Source of the DNA: an uncultured Bacteroidales bacterium
GTDB lineage: Bacteria; Bacteroidota; Bacteroidia; Bacteroidales; Bacteroidaceae
DNA: 54,088 bases
NCBI GenBank assembly: GCA_902798685.1
Contig: CADBXO010000021.1
Coordinates: forward strand, 1-54,088
Reading direction: 5' to 3'
The translations under genes were made by a program, and so were the position numbers. Positions 24,109 to 33,179 of the stretch are shown here, piece by piece. Every line of letters starts with the position of its first letter. The stretch's first letter is position 1. The notes under the pieces were generated by a model. The model was not told the origin of the DNA and did not search any database. It saw nothing but the letters and a program-made list of their open reading frames with translations.

Positions 24109-25494
24109 GTGAAAACAAACAAGATACTTAAATACACCAGCATTGGTTCAGCGGCCGCCGTCATCCTTATGATGGCAGCCGCTACCATTGTTGAGAAGCT
24201 GTACGGTACAGAAACAGCATTCCGGCATTTCTATCACAGCCCCCTGTTCATTGCCCTCTGGGCTGTCACCGCAATATCAGGAGTATGGCTCATGATCAAA
24301 CGCGGCACAATAAAGAAACCGGCCACATTCTTCCTGCACATAGCGTTCGTGCTGATACTGGCAGGCGCATTGATTACCCTGCTTACAGGCAAGAGCGGCA
24401 GCATGTACCTGCGCCGCGGTGAGACATCGGCCTATTGGTCATCGGCAGAGGGTTTCCGTCAGAAACTGCCGTTCAAACTTACGCTCAAGGATTTCAGCAT
24501 TGAGTACTATCCAGGCACCAATGATCCGTCTGACTATATAAGCAAGGTGGTTGTGTCCGATAATAACACGGAGTACACCATCTCCATGAACAACATACTC
24601 AAGTACGGAGGCTACCGCTTTTATCAGACCAGTTATGACGCCGATCTGAACGGAAGCGTATTCTCAGTGAGCCATGATCCTTGGGGCGTATCCGTGACCT
24701 ACACCGGATACATCATACTCCTGCTCTCCATGATAGGGTTCTTCTTCCAGAAAAACTCCGGATTCCGTATGGCACTGAAGGCCCGCAGCGAGGGATTCTC
24801 CAAGCCGGTAAGAACAGTTCTGCTGGTTCTGAATATCCTGCTCTTTGGCTACCTGACCTTTGTAATAGGCCGAAACTGGTACCGCTCCGGACACGGCCCG
24901 TTTGTAGGCACATATTCCGTGATGATGCTTATGGCATGGCTTGTAACGGTTGCAATGGCATTGCTGCGCAAGCGTCTGCCCATTATCCAGCCGCTTGGCT
25001 TTGTGCTGGCAGGATTCTCAATTCTGGTGGCATCACTCTCATTCTCTGACCCCGAGGCCAACCTTATGCCGGTACTGCGTTCACCGTTCCTGAGCGTACA
25101 TGTGCTCTGCATGATGGTATCATACACGCTGTTCGGACTTGTGGCCCTGATAGGTGTTGTAGGACTGATCAAACGCGACGATGAAACCCGCTCAATGCTA
25201 CGTGACATGAGCCTGAGCATACTCTACCCCGCTGTTTTCATGCTGACCACCGGTACTTTCATAGGAGCCGTCTGGGCCAACATTTCATGGGGTAACTACT
25301 GGTCATGGGATCCCAAGGAGACATGGGCGCTCATAACCATGCTGGTCTATGCCGCAATGCTTCACAGCAGTACCATGTCCCGTTTTGCAAGGCCGCGTTT
25401 CTTCCACGCTTACGCGGTTGCGGCCTTCCTGACGGTACTGATAACATACTTCGGAGTCAACTTCCTGCTAGGAGGAATGCACTCCTACGCTTAA
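24109..25494 (+). CDS. cytochrome c biogenesis protein, ResB/CcsA fusion type
   Basis: The 461-residue membrane protein begins with a GTG codon; no nearer ATG would keep the first helix. The N-terminal half has two to three helices and a periplasmic part like ResB (CcsB). The C-terminal half has six helices and the haem-handling WWD motif WGNYWSWDPKETW near residue 395, as in CcsA. Such fusions transport haem and ligate it to apocytochrome c. The only c-type cytochrome visible nearby is the di-haem protein just upstream, which is the likely client. It converges on the GH27 gene with a gap of three bases. Confidence 0.9.
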   Translation: MKTNKILKYTSIGSAAAVILMMAAATIVEKLYGTETAFRHFYHSPLFIALWAVTAISGVWLMIKRGTIKKPATFFLHIAFVLILAGALITLLTGKSGSMYLRRGETSAYWSSAEGFRQKLPFKLTLKDFSIEYYPGTNDPSDYISKVVVSDNNTEYTISMNNILKYGGYRFYQTSYDADLNGSVFSVSHDPWGVSVTYTGYIILLLSMIGFFFQKNSGFRMALKARSEGFSKPVRTVLLVLNILLFGYLTFVIGRNWYRSGHGPFVGTYSVMMLMAWLVTVAMALLRKRLPIIQPLGFVLAGFSILVASLSFSDPEANLMPVLRSPFLSVHVLCMMVSYTLFGLVALIGVVGLIKRDDETRSMLRDMSLSILYPAVFMLTTGTFIGAVWANISWGNYWSWDPKETWALITMLVYAAMLHSSTMSRFARPRFFHAYAVAAFLTVLITYFGVNFLLGGMHSYA

Positions 25495-25497
25495 GCC

Positions 25498-26727
25498 TTA
25501 TTTCTTGTTGGGTGTAAGGCGGTACATGGCTACGTCATGACCGGGAACCGTTACCTTGAGAGCCTTCTTGGTATTACCCACCTTGGCCTTCTTGGCGTTG
25601 GGTTCCCAAAGATTCTCAATGTTATAGGTAATGGCATCAAATGATGTCGAGAGGTGACTTACCTCATCATCGGTCAGGTTGTAGTCCTGCCAGTTGATAT
25701 TGCACTCCACAGGCTCGGTTGAGCGGTTCAGCAGGCAGAATGCCCAGCCACCGTTCTCAAGCGGTTTGAACCAGTACTCAATCTCGTTTTCAGTCTTATA
25801 GCGCAGTCCCTGAACGCCCAGCTTGTCCTGATCAATTGCAATCACCTTCTTGTTCAGGATGATGGCGCGGGTCTCATCGGTCATCTTTGAAAGGTCGTTT
25901 CCGAGGATAAGCGGAGCTGCCATCATGCACCACATGCTGAAGTGTGCACGGTCCTCGTTGACTGTCATACCGTTACCGACCTCAAGCATATCGGGATCAT
26001 TCCAGTGACCCGGACCTGCATACTTGCGCAAGGGAGCATTCTGATCAATGATGCTCAGAACGGTCTGACCCCAGCCGCGCTGACGGGGATTACCTGCAAA
26101 ACGGGCGGTGATGTCACCAGTGGTACGCCATGAATGACCTACGTTTTCGGCCCATTCCCAAGGCTTGTTGGTACCCCACTCGCACATGCTGAACAGTATG
26201 GGACGTCCGGCGGCACGCAGGGCGTCACGCATCAGTGTATAGGCACCGCGCGGGTTGATATTCTCACTTGAGCACCAGTCATACTTAAGATAGTCTATTC
26301 CCCAGCGTGCATACTGAAGGGCATCCTGATACTCATGGCCGAAACTTCCGGTACGGCCTGCACAGGTCTTACGGCCTGCATCGGAATAAATACCCAGTTT
26401 CATACCCTTGGAGTGTACGTAATCGGCCAATGCCTCAATTCCTGAGGGGAATGTATTGGGATCTGGCTGCACGAAACCGTCGGCATCGCGCTCGCCATGC
26501 CAGCAGTCATCCATGTTCAGATATATGTAACCGGCTTCAACAAGACCTTCATCCACCATGGCATCGGCCTGTTCACGAATAAGTTTCTCACTGATGTTCT
26601 GACCGAACTTATTCCAGCTGTTCCAACCCATCTGAGGGGTATCGGCCAAACCTTCCCATTTCTGTGCTGCGCTCCAGCCCGGAACCAGCATCGCTGCAAC
26701 CAGCAGCATACCTGTAAGTTTCTTCAT
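25498..26727 (-). CDS. GH27 alpha-galactosidase, secreted
   Basis: The 409-residue protein starts with a signal peptide and then follows GH27 closely: TPQMGWNSWNKFG near residue 30, MDDCWHGERDADG, YLKYDWCSSEN (catalytic nucleophile Asp), and GHWNDPDMLEVGNG (acid/base Asp). A C-terminal beta-sandwich follows from about residue 320. It removes terminal alpha-galactose from galactomannans or raffinose-type sugars. The start at 26727 gives the signal peptide and follows the -7 box at 26754; the longer frame runs through the promoter. It is a single-gene unit. Confidence 0.94.
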   Translation of the reverse strand: MKKLTGMLLVAAMLVPGWSAAQKWEGLADTPQMGWNSWNKFGQNISEKLIREQADAMVDEGLVEAGYIYLNMDDCWHGERDADGFVQPDPNTFPSGIEALADYVHSKGMKLGIYSDAGRKTCAGRTGSFGHEYQDALQYARWGIDYLKYDWCSSENINPRGAYTLMRDALRAAGRPILFSMCEWGTNKPWEWAENVGHSWRTTGDITARFAGNPRQRGWGQTVLSIIDQNAPLRKYAGPGHWNDPDMLEVGNGMTVNEDRAHFSMWCMMAAPLILGNDLSKMTDETRAIILNKKVIAIDQDKLGVQGLRYKTENEIEYWFKPLENGGWAFCLLNRSTEPVECNINWQDYNLTDDEVSHLSTSFDAITYNIENLWEPNAKKAKVGNTKKALKVTVPGHDVAMYRLTPNKK

Positions 26728-26753
26728 ATTATTGGTAATTGAGTTAGTAATGG

Positions 26754-26761
26754 CAAATATA
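26754..26761 (-). promoter_or_regulatory. -7 box TATATTTG of the GH27 gene
   Basis: The minus strand reads TATATTTG 26 bases before the GH27 start. Confidence 0.6.
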
Positions 26762-26802
26762 AAAAAAATCCCCGGAACCGCACGATTCAAACGGTTCCGG
26801 GG
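26762..26802 (-). terminator. terminator after the TorF-like gene
   Basis: CCCCGGAACCG (26770-26780) pairs exactly with CGGTTCCGGGG (26792-26802), followed on the minus strand by a run of eight U. It ends the P-II/amtB/TorF-like operon. Confidence 0.85.
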
Positions 26803-26830
26803 ACCCCTGATCAAGCCATCACTGGCTCTT

Positions 26831-27523
26831 TCAGAAAGAAATTCCAAAAACAAGGTATGCCATCTCGGCACATGGGTTGAAAGTCACTCCGGCCGATACA
26901 GGAAGACTGAAGCTCTCTGTTATGTCAATTGATTTCGCTGCACTGAGTGAGACATTGGTTACGGCAAATCCTTCAGTACCGTAGAATCCGCTCTCAAAGG
27001 GAACCACGCCCAGACTTGCAGTAAAGTCTGTACCGCCCAGGCTGAACGGGGCCGATATCTCACAATATGAGCTGAATGCTGCATCACCGTTTGCGTCGTA
27101 ATCGGCACCTGCCACGTTTGTGTACCAGCTGATTGAGGCAAATCCAAGGTCATATCCGGCAAATGCTTCAAACACATGGTTGGTAGCACCTTTTCCGTAC
27201 TTGAAGTAGCGTCCGTAGGGCTCGTCACCTGCACTGAACCAATAGTCAGTCAAACCGACTGTGGCTCCTGCTATCGAGTAGCTCAGGGTGATATCAAGCT
27301 CTCTGGTGTCAAGGAAGTTTGCAATTCCTACCGATCCCCAAAGTGAGAGGTCAACTCCGGCCATGCTCACACCCAATGTAGGCTGTATGGCTGCGTCACC
27401 GCATTTGGCACCTCTCCAGATGTATTCACTTACTACATCTGCTGCAACTGTTGTTTCAATCTCTGCACGCAGCGGGCTAACCACTGCAATCATTATCATT
27501 ACTATTGAGAATATCTTTTTCAT
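26831..27523 (-). CDS. TorF-family putative porin
   Basis: The 230-residue protein has a signal peptide ending near LRAE at residue 20, then VVSEYIWRGAKCGDAAIQPTLG, the hallmark of the TorF family (a beta-barrel in which the WRG stretch is conserved), and a C-terminal aromatic residue typical of barrels (VFGISF). It follows amtB after 46 bases and precedes the strong terminator, so it is in the P-II operon. It may be the outer-membrane pore for ammonium or small amines, inferred from position only. Confidence 0.8.
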   Translation of the reverse strand: MKKIFSIVMIMIAVVSPLRAEIETTVAADVVSEYIWRGAKCGDAAIQPTLGVSMAGVDLSLWGSVGIANFLDTRELDITLSYSIAGATVGLTDYWFSAGDEPYGRYFKYGKGATNHVFEAFAGYDLGFASISWYTNVAGADYDANGDAAFSSYCEISAPFSLGGTDFTASLGVVPFESGFYGTEGFAVTNVSLSAAKSIDITESFSLPVSAGVTFNPCAEMAYLVFGISF

Positions 27524-27569
27524 AGTGTTATTGAGTTTTAAAGGTTAATTGAAATGTGTTTTCTTAGAT

Positions 27570-28752
27570 TTATACGTTGTAAGCGGTCTCTCCGTGCTCG
27601 TAGATATCCAGACCTTCCTCCTCAACTCTGGGAGCAACGCGGATTCCATGAACCTTCTTAAGGATTACGAATGTGAGCAGACCAAGTCCGAATGACCATG
27701 CGCATGTTACCAGTGAGCCAAGTGCCTCAACACCCAGGAAGTGCCAGCCGCCACCGTAGAACAGGCCACCGTCCATTGCAAACATACCGGTCATGAGTGT
27801 ACCAAGGATACCGCAAACTCCGTGAACAGATACTGCACCAACGGGATCATCAATCTTGCAGACCTTATCAATCAGGGCAACTGAACCAACCATTGCAACA
27901 CCGCAAACAGCGCCGATGATTGCTGCACCGCCTATTGATACAAGGTCGCAACCTGCTGTGATACCTACCAGACCTGCCAGGATCAAGACCGCCGGTAGCA
28001 GCAGCCATGTTGGTTGTGCACATTACGTGTGAGATAGCGATTGCGTTCTCAGCACCTTCAGCAGCCAGCTGTGAACCGGGGTTGAAACCGAACCAACCGA
28101 ACCAGAGCAGGAATACGCCCAGAGCGCCGAAGGTCAGGTTGTGGCCGGGGATAGCGCGTGACTCACCGGTCTTTGAATACTTACCGATACGGGGACCAAG
28201 AACCATGGCACCTGCAAGAGCAATCACACCACCGCAAGAGTGAACAACGGTTGAACCTGCAAAATCATGGAAACCAAGCTCTGAGAGCCAGCCGCCACCC
28301 CAGGTCCAGTGACCCTCGATAGGATAGATTACAACTGAAATGATGATTGAAATAAGTACGTACATTGAGAACTTGGTTCTCTCAGCCATACCACCTGATA
28401 CTATTGTAGCGGCGGTAGCGCAGAATACGGTTTGGAATATCAGGGTGCACTCAGCGGGAACGTTTGAGTCACCAATGAATGACCAGTCAAAAAGGTGAAG
28501 TCCACCAATGAAACCGTTGTTGGCTCCGTGCATAAGGCCGAAACCTATCATCCAGAACAGGAACGAACCTACCATGAAGTCAACGAAGTTCTTCATGAGG
28601 ATGTTGGCGGTGTTCTTGGAGCGGGTAAAGCCGGCCTCAACCAGGGCGAAACCAGGCTGCATAAAGAACACCAGCATAGCTGCTATCAATACCCAGACTG
28701 TATCCAGTCCGCTTATACTACTTTCACTTACTGTTGTGATAATGTCTTCCAT
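27570..28752 (-). pseudogene. amtB: ammonium transporter amtB, frameshifted
   Basis: From 28752 the frame encodes a normal Amt/Rh transporter up to TNMAAATGG near residue 255. It includes MVLGP, the ammonium-gate region and the His of GSTVVHSCGG. It then leaves frame at about 27985. The rest (ILAGLVGITAGCD to the end, 137 residues) continues one base out of register. Family members usually have about 25-28 residues between these two parts (a Trp/Lys-rich helix and a KPDLSMxLNG turn) that are absent here. So a deletion of roughly 75-85 bases that is not a multiple of three has occurred, or the assembly is wrong. All other conserved parts look intact. Confidence 0.85.
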
Positions 28753-28773
28753 AACTTGAATGATTTAATTGTT

Positions 28774-29121
28774 TTACTTCTTGTCGGCCAACACTGTATC
28801 ACCGTGTTCTCCGGTACGGATTGACCATGTGTCATCCACGGGACTTACAAAGATTCGTCCATCACCCACCTGACCGGTACGGGCTGCACCCATGATGGCG
28901 TCGATGGCGGGCTGTACGAACTGATCACGGCAGATGATCGTTATCTCAATACGTGAGATGATGTCCGTGCTGTACATAACGCCACGGTAGATTCGATCCT
29001 GACGGTCCTGGCCGATTGCATGAACTTCAGCATACGAGAACCAGTTGATGTCAGCCTCAAAAAGTGCTTCCTTGACATCTTCAAACCGGGTTTTCCGGAT
29101 GATTGCTTCAATTTTTTTCAT
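28774..29121 (-). CDS. P-II nitrogen regulatory protein
   Basis: The 115-residue protein is a P-II (GlnB/GlnK) trimer subunit: MKKIEAIIRKTRFEDVK at the start, the T-loop IYRGVMYSTDI with Tyr50 at the place of the uridylylated Tyr51 of E. coli, and the C-terminal GDGRIFVSPVDDTWSIRTGE nucleotide site. It senses ATP/ADP and 2-oxoglutarate and gates AmtB. It lies 21 bases before amtB, the usual GlnK arrangement. Expression must pass the terminator in the leader at 29166-29200. Confidence 0.93.
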   Translation of the reverse strand: MKKIEAIIRKTRFEDVKEALFEADINWFSYAEVHAIGQDRQDRIYRGVMYSTDIISRIEITIICRDQFVQPAIDAIMGAARTGQVGDGRIFVSPVDDTWSIRTGEHGDTVLADKK

Positions 29122-29165
29122 AGTGTTTGTTTTAAAAGGTTATTGGTAAAAACTTGATTTCGGAT

Positions 29166-29200
29166 AAAAAAAAAGACTGATCAATTAATGACCAGTCTTT
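29166..29200 (-). terminator. intrinsic terminator in the P-II/amtB leader
   Basis: On the minus strand AAAGACTG (29200-29193) pairs with CAGTCTTT (29179-29172), and the stem extends by a G-U and three more pairs. A run of nine U ends at 29166. The hairpin lies 45 bases before the P-II start codon and after the leader frame. Confidence 0.85.
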
Positions 29201-29248
29201 ATATTGAACTCTCTATTTATCTACGATGTTTAGCTTACCTGCTGGTCA
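29189..29248 (-). promoter_or_regulatory. predicted antiterminator pairing
   Basis: TGACCAG in the leader frame (minus strand 29248-29242, codons 34-36) is exactly complementary to CTGGTCA in the terminator 5' arm (29195-29189). The two structures exclude each other. A ribosome at the stop codon would cover the first segment; one stalled at the Gln/Asn codons would leave it free. Confidence 0.6.
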
Positions 29249-29349
29249 AAAAGTATAGCCATCGGAACCTGATTATTCTGGTTCTGATTATTCTGCTGCT
29301 GGTTATTATTCAGCTGAACAGTGGTTATATTTTTAAGACCGATAAACAT
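29230..29349 (-). CDS. 39-residue Gln/Asn-rich leader peptide of the P-II/amtB operon
   Basis: The frame runs from ATG at 29349 to TAA at 29230. Residues 12-27 read QLNNNQQQNNQNQNNQ, and the whole peptide has nine Gln and nine Asn among 39. It begins about 30 bases after a consensus -7 box and stops 30 bases before an intrinsic terminator, ahead of genes for ammonium sensing and uptake. The arrangement is that of leader peptides in amino-acid attenuators (compare trpL or hisL), here with codons for glutamine and asparagine. Translation is not shown, and I know of no described example with this specificity. Confidence 0.7.
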   Translation of the reverse strand: MFIGLKNITTVQLNNNQQQNNQNQNNQVPMAILFDQQVS

Positions 29350-29380
29350 AAAATCTGTCTGTTGTTTCTGATTTCTGCTG

Positions 29381-29388
29381 CAAAGGTA
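29381..29388 (-). promoter_or_regulatory. -7 box TACCTTTG of the P-II/amtB leader
   Basis: The minus strand reads TACCTTTG, a full consensus match. Transcription would start near 29376, giving a leader of about 255 bases before the P-II start. Confidence 0.65.
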
Positions 29389-29490
29389 AGTACTATTTTG
29401 ATACATTGTTCACCAAAACTGCAAAAATCTTACTTATTTCTTGAAAAATTTCCAAATTCCTTACAAATAGAAAGTGAATCTATCAAAATA

Positions 29491-31119
<1,629 letters not shown>

Positions 31120-32964
31120 CTATTCTACTGTAACAGATTTTGCAAGGTTACGGGGCTGGTCTACGTCACGCCCCTTGGCAATGGCAATGTGGTATGCAAG
31201 GAGCTGCAGAGGTATCACTGAAAGCAGCGGAACCAGGCACTCCTCGGTATCAGGAATCTCAAAGTAATAGTCAGAGATGTTGCGCACATCAGTGTCACCC
31301 TCGGTAATGATGCTTATTACCCTGCCCTTACGCGCCTTCACCTCCTGGATATTACTCAGTATCTTGTCATAATGACCGCGTTTGGGAGCAATCACTACAA
31401 CCGGCATCTCCTCATCAATAAGGGCAATCGGACCGTGTTTCATCTCGGCTGCGGGATAACCCTCGGCATGTATGTATGATATCTCCTTGAGCTTGAGGGC
31501 ACCCTCAAGTGCAATCGGATAGTTATATCCGCGGCCCAGGTAGATAAAGTTATGAGCGTATGTGAATGTCTTGGCAAGTTCTGCAATCTGCTTATCGTGC
31601 CCCAGAATCTTCTCAATCTTGGCAGGTATGTTAGGCAGCTCCTTGATTATGCTCTGACGCTGCTCAGGTGATACGGTTCCCTTCTCCTGGGCAATGTTCA
31701 ATGCAAGCAGCAGCAATGTCTCAACCTGTGCGGTAAAGGCCTTGGTCGATGCCACACCGATCTCAGGACCGGCATGTGTGTAGCAGCCCGTATCGGCCTC
31801 ACGTGCAATTGACGAGCCTACTACGTTACATATTCCAAAGAGGAATGCGCCTGACTCCTTGGCCAATTTCATGGCTGCCAGGGTATCGGCCGTCTCACCG
31901 GACTGTGATATTGCAATCACCACGTCATCGGGATAGATCACGGGATTGCGGTAACGGAACTCTGATGAGTATTCAACCTCAACCGGCAGACGTGTAAGGT
32001 CCTCTATAAGATATTTGCCGATAAGCGCTGCGTGCCATGAGGTACCGCAGGCGCAGATTATGATTCTGCGTGCCGCCATCAGACGTTTCTTATGATCGAT
32101 GACACCGGACAGCTTGACTATTCCCAGTTCGGGATGCAGACGGCCGTTCATTACGGTGCGTGTGGTATCGGGCTGCTCGTGAATCTCCTTGAGCATGAAA
32201 TGCGGGAATCCGCCCTTCTCAATCTGGCTCAGGTTCATCTCAAGTTTCTTGACAACCGCGGTCTGCTCAATGCTGCGAAGGTCAGTTATCCTAACCTCCT
32301 TACCGCGTTCCAGGAACGCAATCTGCTCCTCACCAAGGTAGATTACACGGTCAGTATACTCGACTATGGGAGTGGCATCGGAACCTATCAGGAACTCGCC
32401 GTCACCTACACCTATTATAAGAGGACTACCCTTACGGGCTGCAATCATGCGGTCGGGCTGGGTCTTGTCCACGATAACGATGGCGTATGCGCCTATCACG
32501 CTGTTCAGGGCCAACGGAACGGCCTCCTCAAGGGAGATGTTGTGAGAATCCATTATGTACTGGATAAGCTGTATCACAACTTCAGTATCGGTCTCACTCT
32601 TAAAATGGTATCCCTGGTTCTGCAGCTCTTTCTTGAGCGAACGGAAATTCTCAATGATTCCGTTGTGTATCAGAGCCAGATTTCCTGATTCCGAGAAATG
32701 CGGATGGGCGTTGACATCGTTAGGTTCTCCGTGAGTTGCCCAACGGGTATGTGCTATGCCGACGCATCCGCTCAGGTCCTTACCCTCGACGGCGTGCTCC
32801 AGATCGGCAACCTTACCTTTTGTCTTGTAAATGACCAGGTCACCGCCGTCATTTATAAGTGCCACACCGGCGCTGTCATAACCGCGATACTCAAGTCTTG
32901 ACAGTCCTTTAATCAAAATAGGATAAGCCTGACGCTTACCGATATAACCTACAATTCCGCACAT
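31120..32964 (-). CDS. glmS: glutamine-fructose-6-phosphate aminotransferase
   Basis: The 614-residue protein begins MCGIVGYIGKRQAYPIL with Cys2 as the amidotransferase nucleophile, followed by HTRWATHGEPNDVNAHPH. Two SIS domains come after about residue 285 (CGTSWHAALIGKY, SQSGETADTLAA) and the C-terminus ends in DQPRNLAKSVTVE, as in GlmS. It makes glucosamine-6-phosphate from fructose-6-phosphate and glutamine for wall and LPS synthesis. A terminator lies 12 bases before its start codon and a promoter 127 bases before it, so its expression appears to depend on read-through. Confidence 0.97.
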   Translation of the reverse strand: MCGIVGYIGKRQAYPILIKGLSRLEYRGYDSAGVALINDGGDLVIYKTKGKVADLEHAVEGKDLSGCVGIAHTRWATHGEPNDVNAHPHFSESGNLALIHNGIIENFRSLKKELQNQGYHFKSETDTEVVIQLIQYIMDSHNISLEEAVPLALNSVIGAYAIVIVDKTQPDRMIAARKGSPLIIGVGDGEFLIGSDATPIVEYTDRVIYLGEEQIAFLERGKEVRITDLRSIEQTAVVKKLEMNLSQIEKGGFPHFMLKEIHEQPDTTRTVMNGRLHPELGIVKLSGVIDHKKRLMAARRIIICACGTSWHAALIGKYLIEDLTRLPVEVEYSSEFRYRNPVIYPDDVVIAISQSGETADTLAAMKLAKESGAFLFGICNVVGSSIAREADTGCYTHAGPEIGVASTKAFTAQVETLLLLALNIAQEKGTVSPEQRQSIIKELPNIPAKIEKILGHDKQIAELAKTFTYAHNFIYLGRGYNYPIALEGALKLKEISYIHAEGYPAAEMKHGPIALIDEEMPVVVIAPKRGHYDKILSNIQEVKARKGRVISIITEGDTDVRNISDYYFEIPDTEECLVPLLSVIPLQLLAYHIAIAKGRDVDQPRNLAKSVTVE

Positions 32965-32976
32965 AAATATATCCTT

Positions 32977-33018
32977 AAAAAAGGAGGAAGGCTGGTCCTG
33001 CTTGAACCAGCCTTCCTC
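32977..33018 (-). terminator. intrinsic terminator in the glmS leader
   Basis: GAGGAAGGCTGGT (minus 33018-33006) pairs exactly over 13 bases with ACCAGCCTTCCTC (32996-32984), followed by C and six U. It leaves only 12 bases before the glmS ATG, too little for a separate promoter. Confidence 0.85.
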
Positions 33019-33030
33019 AATTTATCATTT

Positions 33031-33063
33031 CTATATTTCCGATCTCTTAGTACACATACGCAT
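33031..33063 (-). CDS. 10-codon leader frame before glmS, tentative
   Basis: ATG at 33063 encodes MRMCTKRSEI and stops 12 bases before the terminator stem. It has no bias to any one amino acid, so a role in attenuation is uncertain. A frame this short can occur by chance. Confidence 0.25.
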   Translation of the reverse strand: MRMCTKRSEI

Positions 33064-33090
33064 TTCCAATAATTGGCAATGAATATGGGG

Positions 33091-33098
33091 CAAAAGTA
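33091..33098 (-). promoter_or_regulatory. -7 box TACTTTTG of glmS
   Basis: The minus strand reads TACTTTTG, with TTG 19 bases upstream as a possible -33 element. It lies upstream of the leader terminator. Confidence 0.6.
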
Positions 33099-33179
33099 CT
33101 AATTGTATTTCAAACTGCAATGCGTTTTAACAAAAAAGTTTCAGATTGAAAGACATATCATTGATTTACATGCAAATTG

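Noticed and set aside
32977-33098. glmS ribozyme or glucosamine riboswitch
   Set aside because: The leader is short, has one simple hairpin with a U-run and no ribozyme-like pseudoknot that I can see; Bacteroidota are not known to use it.
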